Position numbers and translations under genes: made by a program | Part shown: piece by piece, positions 52,804-60,408 of the stretch | How positions within the stretch are numbered: the stretch's first letter is position 1 | Layout of the letters: each line of letters opens with the position of its first letter | DNA from: Bacteroidaceae bacterium | GTDB taxonomy: Bacteria > Bacteroidota > Bacteroidia > Bacteroidales > Bacteroidaceae | Direction: 5' to 3' | DNA length: 64,000 bases | Assembly: GCA_017408685.1 (NCBI GenBank) | Contig: JAFQUE010000094.1 | Span: 62,001 to 126,000 of the forward strand | Notes under the pieces: generated by a model | Database searches by the model: none | What the model saw: the letters and a program-made list of their open reading frames with translations, nothing else | What the model was told of the DNA's origin: nothing

Positions 52804-53190
52804 ATGGCAATAATGGGAAATACGATTATTCTGTGTGTTGTTCTGCTGCTCATGATTGTTGCCTTCTGTTTCTTAAGGAAGTATGGCAAGGCCGGTCAGG
52901 TGGTCGAGGAACATCATGACCATGGCAGTGAAGGCGGTTGTTGCGGCAGACATGCAAACTGTGAGAAGGGGAATGGCGGCGAAGGCCTTTATTTCGATGA
53001 TGAGGAACTTGACCGTTTCAAGGGCGTCGCCCCGCAGGAATATACCGAGAGTGACATCGAGGAGTTCCGGCAGGTGCTTTATACCATGAAAGAGGAGGAG
53101 GTAGACACTTGGGTGCAGTGCTTGCAGACACGTGGCATTGAATTGCCCGATGAAGTGAGGGAGGAGGTCCTTATGATTCTCCGCAAGTAA
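52804..53190 (+). CDS. Small single-pass membrane protein with His/Cys-rich linker
   Basis: 128 residues from the ATG at 52804 (or 125 from 52813); the upstream TTG at 52780 lies before the likely promoter element. One strongly hydrophobic segment (IILCVVLLLMIVAFCFL, residues ~7-23) is followed by a basic stop, then a linker with EEHHDHG, GGCCGRH and NCEKG, rich in His and Cys, which could bind a metal. The C-terminal ~70 residues are acidic and helical. No family is recognised. It lies 61 bp before the PorW/SprE-like gene, on the same strand, with which it might be co-expressed. Confidence 0.65.
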   Translation: MAIMGNTIILCVVLLLMIVAFCFLRKYGKAGQVVEEHHDHGSEGGCCGRHANCEKGNGGEGLYFDDEELDRFKGVAPQEYTESDIEEFRQVLYTMKEEEVDTWVQCLQTRGIELPDEVREEVLMILRK

Positions 53191-53251
53191 TCATGCGCAG
53201 GACAATAAAACTGTATCTTCCAAGTTATTATAGTATATAATTTTTACAGAC

Positions 53252-56104
53252 GTGAAGAAAGGCTTTTTGTATATATTCGCATTAGTGGCTGTGCTTGGCT
53301 TGTGCAACTGTGCAAGCCGCAAGAAGAATACAGCCGCCACGCGCGCATATCATGCCTTTACAGCACGTTATAACACCTATTACAACGGCAAACAGGCCTA
53401 TGACCAGGCCCTCAAGGCGCAGTCCAAAGGACACAAGGATAACTATCTTGAACTGTTGCCTCTGCTGACGATAAGCGATGAGAATACACAGAAGCAGGGT
53501 ACTGACAAATATGACAAGGCTATTGAAAAGGCGCAGAAAGCAATCAAGAATCACTCGATAAAAAGGCGCCCTAAGAAACCTTCGGGCAAGAAATTGAGTC
53601 CTAAACAGAAACGTTTCTATGCCAAGAAGGAGTTCAATCCCTTCCTGTGGCGTGCATGGTTCCTGCTGGCCGATTCCCAAATGCAAAAAGGGGAGTTCAC
53701 CGAAGCAGCAAGTACATACATATACATTTCACGTCTATACGAGGATGACCGCAATATTGTGGCCCGGGCCCGCATAAGACTTGCCGAATGTTACAGCGAA
53801 CTCGACTGGCTCTATGAGGCCGAAGAGATACTGCAACGTGTGCAGCGTGACACGGTTCCCGAATCGCTCGATGAAGAGTTTGCGCAGGCAAAAGGGAACC
53901 TTTTGCTCAAACAAACCCGTCTTGATGAGGCTATTCCGCATGTTGTCAAAGGCATGAAGCGCGACGGGGCAACATCCCTTGACAAGGCCCGCGAGTATTA
54001 TCTTTTGGGTCAGCTTTATGCAGCGACGGGCGACAGCATGGCCGCATATAAAAGTTTCGGCAAGACAATATCCAAGAGTCCCCCATATGAACTGGAGTTC
54101 AATGCGCGCATACGTCAGACCGAGACCGCTACAACCGAAAACCACAAGAAAATTCTACGCAAACTCAAACGCATGGCGCGTTCTCCCAAGAACGAGGAAT
54201 ACTTGTCCCAGATATACTATGCCATAGGCAATATACACATGAGCCGTAAGGATACGGCCGAGGCAATCAAGGCCTATGAGACCGGTGTGGCCGAGGGGGC
54301 GACAAGCGGTTACGGCACGGGTATGCTCCATTTTTCTTTGGCAAAAATCTACTGGAACCAGGAAAAGTTCTCCAAAGCCAACGAGAACTATTCCAAAGGT
54401 GTCCCCATGATAAGCGAAGCGACAGCGGGGTACGACGAGGCGCTGTTCCGCAGTCAGGTGCTCGGCAATATAGTACAGTTTACCGATGTAGTAGAGAAGC
54501 AGAGTGAACTGCTCTATTGGTCCACTCTCCCGCCCGAGAAACTCAATCCCATAATAGACGAGCGCATTGAGGAGGCCAAACGTCTTGAAGAACTCCGCAA
54601 AAAAGAAGAGAAGAAGACAGAGCGCGAGAGCGGCGGCAGCGAACTCGATAATGCCGGTTCCATGGCCGACATGACAATACAGGACCCCACTGAGCAGCAG
54701 CAATGGTACTTCTACAACAGCAAACTTGTTGCCCAAGGCGTTCGCTCTTTCAAGCAACAGTGGGGTGATAGGGAACTGAAGGACTATTGGCGCTTCAGTC
54801 ACGAAATATCATCCCTTATGGCCGACAACGCAATCCTTGAAGACAGTATATCGCCCGATACCGATATGCTCGATTCCGATTCGATATTGCAGGCCGATTC
54901 GGTAATGCTCGACCCGGAACCCCTCCCCGAGGATACATTGTCCACGGACCCCACCACGCGGGAGTATTATCTACAGCAGATTCCGGTGACCGACGAACAG
55001 AAAGAAAATGCACACAAGGCATTGTGCGAAGCCCTTTTCGAGTCGGGTGTCAGGTTCAAGGATGTCGTGGGTGACAAGGAACTTGCCATCAAGTACCTCG
55101 AAAGGGTTGCCGATGATTATCCGCAATACGAAAAGATTGCCGATACATACTTCAACCTCTTCATAGCCGGTTCAAGATGGGAAGAACCTGAGATTGCCGA
55201 GCGCTATAAACTCTTGCTCATGCAGCACTTCCCCGACAGCGCAATGACAAAACTCATACAGCAACCCGATTATTTTGACAATGCTGCCACGCGTAGACAC
55301 AAAGAGGACTCGCTTTATGTGAAAGCCTATTCGCACTACATGGCGGGTGAGTATGCCATGGTGGAAGAGGAGAACAGCCTTGCGGCCCAGAAGTACCCCA
55401 AGGGTAATCACCGCGCACGTTTCATGTTCATTGACGCTATGTCCAAACTCTATGGAGGCAAGCAGGACGAGGCACTCAAGGCTCTTGGCGAGATTGTGGC
55501 CTATTATCCGTCCGATAGTGTAAGTCGCATGGCCGGTGACATATCTACAGGCATAAAGGAAGGCAGGCTGTTACAGAGCGGAATATCCCTTTCTATCTGG
55601 GACCGCAAGGCCGATGGTACGATAAGGAGTACCGGTGACAGCGTTCCTCCATTTGTAGCCGAGCGTAACGAACCATATTACTTTGTGCTTGCATATCCTA
55701 ACGACTCGCTCGACGAGAAGCGTCTGCTCTTTGAGATTGCAAGGTATAACTTCTCGCGTTACATGGTACGCAACTTCGAGATAGTATTCGAGAAACAGGC
55801 CCGGGTGACACTGCTCGAGGTCAAGGAGTTCCTTAATTTCGACGAAGCCTATGTATACCGCAAGAGGCTTTACTCGAATGCCGAGACTGCAAGGCTGCTC
55901 GAAGGAATAAATGCCCTCATAATATCAAAAACAAATCTTGATTTGTTGTTACAGTATTACACGTTCGGCGAATATGAGAAGTTCTACGAACAGAATTTCA
56001 TGGGAATACCCGAACTTGAGATTGACGGGTACACCATCGACGAACCCGATTACAGAGAGAAGAAAGTGAAAACTGCTGAAAATAATAACAAAGAGGTGGA
56101 ATAA
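53252..56104 (+). CDS. PorW/SprE-like TPR lipoprotein of the type IX secretion system
   Basis: 950-residue lipoprotein starting at GTG 53252, with a short signal ending in GLCNCAS. The N-terminal region (RAYHAFTARYNTYYNGKQAY, residues ~31-50) matches the start of SprE/PorW proteins, which are lipoproteins with tetratricopeptide repeats needed for T9SS and gliding in Bacteroidota. TPR-like helix pairs are seen around residues 130-400 and 600-760. A low-complexity acidic region with D-S repeats (~540-575) separates them. It is followed after 5 bp by PorX, a T9SS regulator, which supports the call. The name rests on this N-terminal likeness and context. Confidence 0.75.
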   Translation: MKKGFLYIFALVAVLGLCNCASRKKNTAATRAYHAFTARYNTYYNGKQAYDQALKAQSKGHKDNYLELLPLLTISDENTQKQGTDKYDKAIEKAQKAIKNHSIKRRPKKPSGKKLSPKQKRFYAKKEFNPFLWRAWFLLADSQMQKGEFTEAASTYIYISRLYEDDRNIVARARIRLAECYSELDWLYEAEEILQRVQRDTVPESLDEEFAQAKGNLLLKQTRLDEAIPHVVKGMKRDGATSLDKAREYYLLGQLYAATGDSMAAYKSFGKTISKSPPYELEFNARIRQTETATTENHKKILRKLKRMARSPKNEEYLSQIYYAIGNIHMSRKDTAEAIKAYETGVAEGATSGYGTGMLHFSLAKIYWNQEKFSKANENYSKGVPMISEATAGYDEALFRSQVLGNIVQFTDVVEKQSELLYWSTLPPEKLNPIIDERIEEAKRLEELRKKEEKKTERESGGSELDNAGSMADMTIQDPTEQQQWYFYNSKLVAQGVRSFKQQWGDRELKDYWRFSHEISSLMADNAILEDSISPDTDMLDSDSILQADSVMLDPEPLPEDTLSTDPTTREYYLQQIPVTDEQKENAHKALCEALFESGVRFKDVVGDKELAIKYLERVADDYPQYEKIADTYFNLFIAGSRWEEPEIAERYKLLLMQHFPDSAMTKLIQQPDYFDNAATRRHKEDSLYVKAYSHYMAGEYAMVEEENSLAAQKYPKGNHRARFMFIDAMSKLYGGKQDEALKALGEIVAYYPSDSVSRMAGDISTGIKEGRLLQSGISLSIWDRKADGTIRSTGDSVPPFVAERNEPYYFVLAYPNDSLDEKRLLFEIARYNFSRYMVRNFEIVFEKQARVTLLEVKEFLNFDEAYVYRKRLYSNAETARLLEGINALIISKTNLDLLLQYYTFGEYEKFYEQNFMGIPELEIDGYTIDEPDYREKKVKTAENNNKEVE

Positions 56105-56109
56105 TACTT

Positions 56110-57660
56110 ATGGCATACAGACTCCTATGGGCCGATGATGAGATTGAACTCTTGAGCCCCCATATAATCTTCCTGCAGGGTAAAGGGTACGAAGTTACAA
56201 AGGTAACGAACGGGCCCGACGCCATTGAGGCATGCAGGAATGAGGCCTTTGACCTCATTCTGCTCGATGAGAACATGCCCGGTCTCACCGGTCTCGAGAC
56301 CCTGACCAGGATAAAAGAACTTCACCCGGCCACCCCTGTGGTTATGGTTACCAAGAGTGAAGAGGAGGATATCATGGAACAGGCAATAGGTTCAAAGATT
56401 GCCGACTATCTCATTAAACCGGTCAACCCTCACCAAATACTTCTTGTGCTGAAGAAGAATATCCATAGCAAGGAGATTGTCGCCGAGAAGGCAAACACCG
56501 CCTATCAGCAGAACTTCGGCAGGCTCTCAATGCAGATTTCCGACGCAAGGAGCATTGAAGAGTGGCAGGAGGTTTACAAGAAGATTGTTTATTGGGAACT
56601 GGAACTCGAGAATGCCGACATGCAAATGCGCGAAATGCTCAAATCGCAGAAGGCCGAGGCCAACAGCATGTTCGGGCGCTTTGTCAGGCAGAACTATATG
56701 GAGTGGATGTCCTCGCCGCGCGAAGAGCGTCCTCTCATGAGCAACGACATATTCCGTGACCGTCTGTTCCCGTTGCTTGACAACGGCGAAAAGGTATTCT
56801 TTGTAATCATAGACAATTTCCGTTACGACCAATGGCGCGTACTTGCCCAGGAAATAGGCAGCGACTTCAACATTGAGGAGGAACTCTACACAAGCATACT
56901 TCCCACCGCAACGCAATATGCCCGCAATGCAATTTTTTCGGGTCTCATGCCCAAACAGATAAAGGAGATGTTCCCGGCTCTATGGGTCGACGAGGAGGAC
57001 GAAGAGGGCAAGAATCTGAACGAAGAAGAACTCATTGCAACGCAAATTTCCCGTTATCGCCGCAAGGATACATTCTCTTATGCAAAGGTCCTGACCTCAT
57101 CGGCTGCCGAGAAGTACATGGACACGCTCAACTCCCTTGCCCGAAACGATATCAATGTGCTTGTAATCAATTTTATCGATATGCTTTCGCATGCCCGCAC
57201 CGAATCGCTCATGGTGCGCGAACTTGCCGCCAACGAGGCTGCATACCGCTCCATAACATTGTCATGGCTGCGTCATTCGGCAATAAAGAGACTGTTCCGC
57301 TACCTTGCCGACAACCGTTACACCGTAGTCATAACCACCGACCACGGCAGCATACAGGTTGACAGTCCCACAAAAGTGATAGGCGACAAGAATACCAATA
57401 CCAACCTCCGTTATAAACTTGGTAAGGCGTTGAATTACAGTGGTAAGGATGTTTTCGAGATAAAGGAACCGGCCAAAGCGTTTCTGCCGGCACCCAACCT
57501 GAGCACGAGCTACATATTTGCAACGGGCAGCAACTTCTTTGCCTATCCCAACAACTATAACTATTACGTACAATATTATAAGGACACGTTCCAGCACGGC
57601 GGAATATCGATGGAAGAGATGCTTGTGCCATTGATACGTTTGCGTCCCAAAGGATTATGA
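56110..57660 (+). CDS. porX: PorX, response regulator of the type IX secretion system
   Basis: 516-residue two-domain protein. Residues 1-125 are a receiver domain: acidic pair in WADDEIE, phosphoacceptor aspartate in LILLDENMPG near residue 54, conserved T/S in VMVTKS and lysine in LIKPVNP. Residues ~190-510 are a PglZ (alkaline-phosphatase-like) domain with FVIIDNFRYDQW, TQYARNAIFSGLMP and TTDHGSIQ. PorX with the kinase PorY controls T9SS genes, and its PglZ domain has phosphodiesterase activity in Porphyromonas gingivalis. It is tightly linked to the PorW/SprE-like gene (5 bp) and overlaps tsaE. No PorY or SigP gene is in the window. Confidence 0.92.
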   Translation: MAYRLLWADDEIELLSPHIIFLQGKGYEVTKVTNGPDAIEACRNEAFDLILLDENMPGLTGLETLTRIKELHPATPVVMVTKSEEEDIMEQAIGSKIADYLIKPVNPHQILLVLKKNIHSKEIVAEKANTAYQQNFGRLSMQISDARSIEEWQEVYKKIVYWELELENADMQMREMLKSQKAEANSMFGRFVRQNYMEWMSSPREERPLMSNDIFRDRLFPLLDNGEKVFFVIIDNFRYDQWRVLAQEIGSDFNIEEELYTSILPTATQYARNAIFSGLMPKQIKEMFPALWVDEEDEEGKNLNEEELIATQISRYRRKDTFSYAKVLTSSAAEKYMDTLNSLARNDINVLVINFIDMLSHARTESLMVRELAANEAAYRSITLSWLRHSAIKRLFRYLADNRYTVVITTDHGSIQVDSPTKVIGDKNTNTNLRYKLGKALNYSGKDVFEIKEPAKAFLPAPNLSTSYIFATGSNFFAYPNNYNYYVQYYKDTFQHGGISMEEMLVPLIRLRPKGL

Positions 57661-58094
57661 TTATGAAAGACTACACAATAACAATAAACGGCCTTGAGGA
57701 TTACCCTCATGCAGCGCACGAATTCGCTCAGTTCGTTGCTCCCGGTCGCATATTTGCATTCTACGGTAAAATGGGCAGTGGCAAGACAACGCTCATCAAG
57801 AGTATCTGCAGCGAATTGGGTGTAGAAGACCCGGTGAACTCACCCACTTTTGCAATAGTAAACGAGTACGAGGATAGGGAACAGAATACCATATATCATT
57901 TCGATTTCTATCGTATAAAATCACTTGAAGAGGTTTACAACATGGGGTATGAGGAGTATTTCTACAGCGGCGCCACCTGTTTCATCGAGTGGCCCGAGCT
58001 TGTCGAGGAGCTCCTGCCCGAGGATTGTGTGCAGGTTTTTGTCGAAGAAGAGGCCGACGGTTCACGCACGGTAAAGATTATGGTGGCCGAATGA
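57657..58094 (+). CDS. tsaE: tRNA threonylcarbamoyladenosine biosynthesis ATPase TsaE
   Basis: 145-residue P-loop ATPase (YjeE family) that works with TsaB and TsaD to make the t6A base at position 37 of ANN-decoding tRNAs. Walker A GKMGSGKTTLIK (residues ~39-50), VNSPTFAIVNEY and the HFDFYRI motif are typical, as is FIEWPELVEELLP. The first ATG overlaps the porX stop (ATGA); a second ATG at 57663 is also possible. Its linkage to porX is seen in many Bacteroidota, so position supports both calls. Confidence 0.93.
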   Translation: MIMKDYTITINGLEDYPHAAHEFAQFVAPGRIFAFYGKMGSGKTTLIKSICSELGVEDPVNSPTFAIVNEYEDREQNTIYHFDFYRIKSLEEVYNMGYEEYFYSGATCFIEWPELVEELLPEDCVQVFVEEEADGSRTVKIMVAE

Positions 58095-58133
58095 CCCTGC
58101 TGTCAATAATATTTGCTACCTTAGCACCGCAAT

Positions 58134-58484
58134 ATGGAACAGACAAACAAGACAGAATATATGAAAATCAATGCAAATGCATCGGGTACCCGCACCATTG
58201 AGGTTACCGAGACCCAGTTGCAGATTATAAGGAAGTACTCTCTGCTCGACAGGGTTGCAAACAGCATGGGTATCGTAAATGAGGAGTCGCTCGACAAACT
58301 GCGTTTGACGGTACGCTCCCTCATTGCTTCCCAGAAGATGGACTCCAAGGACCTGCTTGAATTATGCCTTGTACTCTATCACGAAGATATGAAGGCGCTT
58401 GGTCTGGGAAATCTCCTCAAGTGTTACAACGACTGGCTGGTACAGCAACTTTCAGTCGAGAGCGCTGCGGCAGGCAATGAATAA
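58134..58484 (+). CDS. Small conserved-type protein upstream of YgiQ, function unknown
   Basis: 116 residues, no signal peptide or membrane segment, predicted mostly helical (QLQIIRKYSLLDRVANSMG, residues ~24-42; DLLELCLVLYHEDMKALGLGN, ~73-95). No family is recognised. Its stop overlaps the likely ygiQ start (ATGAATAA), so the two are translationally coupled and probably act in the same process. A TACCTTAG -7-like element at 58117-58124 would place the transcription start very close to the ATG at 58134; the internal ATG at 58161 might then be the true start. Confidence 0.7.
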   Translation: MEQTNKTEYMKINANASGTRTIEVTETQLQIIRKYSLLDRVANSMGIVNEESLDKLRLTVRSLIASQKMDSKDLLELCLVLYHEDMKALGLGNLLKCYNDWLVQQLSVESAAAGNE

Positions 58485-60333
58485 CCGTAAGGTCACAGAT
58501 TGGTTGCCCACAACCCGCAAGGAGGCCGAAATGCGCGGTTGGGACGAGATGGACGTTGTCATTTTCAGTGGCGACGCATATGTTGACCACCCATCGTTCG
58601 GCGCAGCTGTCATCGGACGTCTGCTCGAGGCCGAAGGACTCCGGGTTGCAATAGTCCCCCAACCGAACTGGCAGGACGACCTGCGCGACTTCAAGAAGAT
58701 GGGTCGTCCCAGGTTGTTCTTCGGTATATCGGCCGGTTGCATGGACTCAATGGTAAACAAATACACGGCAGCCAAAAGATTCCGTAGCGAGGACGCCTAC
58801 TCCCCCAATGGCAAACACAGCATGCGACCCGAATATGCCACAACCGTATATTCTACAATCCTGAAGGAACTCTACCCCGATGTCCCCGTTGTCATCGGCG
58901 GCATTGAGGCCTCCATGCGCCGTTTCACACACTACGATTATTGGCAGGATTCGCTCAAGAAGAGCATTCTCGTCGACAGTAAGGCCGATATTCTTGTATA
59001 CGGCATGGGCGAGCAACCGATTCTTGCGCTTGTTGCAGCAATGAAGGAGAGACTCTCGGAAACAGGTTCGGTATATATGACGGCTGCCGAAGCAAGGTAC
59101 ATCTGCCGTGGGATAAGGCAGACTGGTTATCTTGCCCGCCGTGAGGATATAGTTCCCGATGAAAACAACGACAGACTTCTTGCCCCGCACTGCGAATGTC
59201 TCAAAAGTAAAGAGAAACAGGCTGCAAACTTCCTGGCAATAGAAAAAGAATCGAACAAGGTCACGGCAAAGCGGTTGTTGCAGGAGACCGATGAAGGGGT
59301 AGTGGTCATAAACCCTCCTTTTCCCACAATGACAACCGAGCAACTCGACCATAGTTTCGACCTCCCATATACACGTCTTCCCCATCCTAAGTACAAAGGC
59401 AAGCGCATTCCTGCGTACGACATGATAAAGCATTCGGTGAACATCCACCGCGGCTGCTTCGGCGGCTGTGCCTTCTGCACAATCTCGGCCCATCAGGGTA
59501 AGTTTGTCGTAAACCGCAGTCAGGAGAGTATTCTGCGCGAGGTAGAGGCCATTTCAAAGATGGACGACTTCAAAGGTTATCTTTCCGACCTCGGCGGTCC
59601 ATCGGCCAACATGTACATGATGAAGGGGCGCAACAGCGAACTCTGCGCAAAGTGCTCCCGTCCCTCATGCATACAGCCCAAGATATGCCCCAATATGGAT
59701 GTCGACCACTCTGCATTGCTCGAACTCTACAGGAAAGTTGATTCCATGCCGGGGATAAAGAAGAGTTTTATCGGTAGCGGAGTCCGTTACGATATGCTTC
59801 TTTACAAAAGCGGTGACCCCGTGCGCGATGCTGTCACAGCGCGTTACACCGAGGAATTGATAACTAACCATGTGAGCGGCAGGCTCAAGGTGGCGCCCGA
59901 GCATACAAACGACTCCGTGCTGAAACTTATGCGCAAGCCCCCGTTCCGTCAGTTCCATGAGTTCAAGAAAATATTTGACAGCATTAACGGCAAGCATAAC
60001 CTGAAGCAGCAGCTAATACCTTATTTCATAAGCAGTCATCCGGGTAGCACCATGGAGAGCATGGCTGAACTTGCGGCCGAGACACGTCAACTGAACTTTC
60101 ACCTTGAACAGGTACAGGATTTCACTCCCACTCCCATGACAATGGCCACCGAAATGTACTACACCGGCATAAATCCCGAAACCGGTGAAAAAGTGTATGT
60201 GGCGCGCTCAATGCACGACAAGGAGTCGCAACGCAGGTTCTTCTTCTGGTATAAACCCGAAGAACGCAAGGAGATTGCCCGCATGCTCAAGAGCATGCAC
60301 CGTCCCGACCTCTTGAAGAAATTGGGCATGTAA
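58477..60333 (+). CDS. YgiQ family radical SAM protein
   Basis: 618 residues from the ATG at 58477 (MNNRKVTDWLPTT); the frame is open back to 58399 but that part overlaps the upstream gene. The radical SAM cluster motif CFGGCAFC (CxxxCxxC) is near residue 330, after an N-terminal cobalamin-binding-like/UPF0313 domain (GISAGCMDSMVNKYTA, GGIEASMRRFTHYDYW). A second cysteine group (CAKCSRPSC...KIC, near 392-405) may bind another iron-sulfur cluster. The C-terminus has the family segment FTPTPMTMATEMYYTG. Function of YgiQ is not established; the family is widespread in anaerobes. Confidence 0.9.
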   Translation: MNNRKVTDWLPTTRKEAEMRGWDEMDVVIFSGDAYVDHPSFGAAVIGRLLEAEGLRVAIVPQPNWQDDLRDFKKMGRPRLFFGISAGCMDSMVNKYTAAKRFRSEDAYSPNGKHSMRPEYATTVYSTILKELYPDVPVVIGGIEASMRRFTHYDYWQDSLKKSILVDSKADILVYGMGEQPILALVAAMKERLSETGSVYMTAAEARYICRGIRQTGYLARREDIVPDENNDRLLAPHCECLKSKEKQAANFLAIEKESNKVTAKRLLQETDEGVVVINPPFPTMTTEQLDHSFDLPYTRLPHPKYKGKRIPAYDMIKHSVNIHRGCFGGCAFCTISAHQGKFVVNRSQESILREVEAISKMDDFKGYLSDLGGPSANMYMMKGRNSELCAKCSRPSCIQPKICPNMDVDHSALLELYRKVDSMPGIKKSFIGSGVRYDMLLYKSGDPVRDAVTARYTEELITNHVSGRLKVAPEHTNDSVLKLMRKPPFRQFHEFKKIFDSINGKHNLKQQLIPYFISSHPGSTMESMAELAAETRQLNFHLEQVQDFTPTPMTMATEMYYTGINPETGEKVYVARSMHDKESQRRFFFWYKPEERKEIARMLKSMHRPDLLKKLGM

Positions 60334-60347
60334 TTCCTGGCTTGCGG

Positions 60348-60395
60348 TAAATAGAAATGAACGGTTGAGAATTCTCAACCGTTCATTTCTATTTA
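60348..60395. terminator. 48-bp perfect palindrome, bidirectional terminator
   Basis: Spacer-less perfect palindrome centred on GAATTC, with a 24-bp arm ending in AAATAG/CTATTT. It lies between the convergent ygiQ and DPP7 genes, 14 bp after each stop codon, and thus serves both. Confidence 0.85.
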
Positions 60396-60408
60396 TGCAA
60401 CTTGCACG

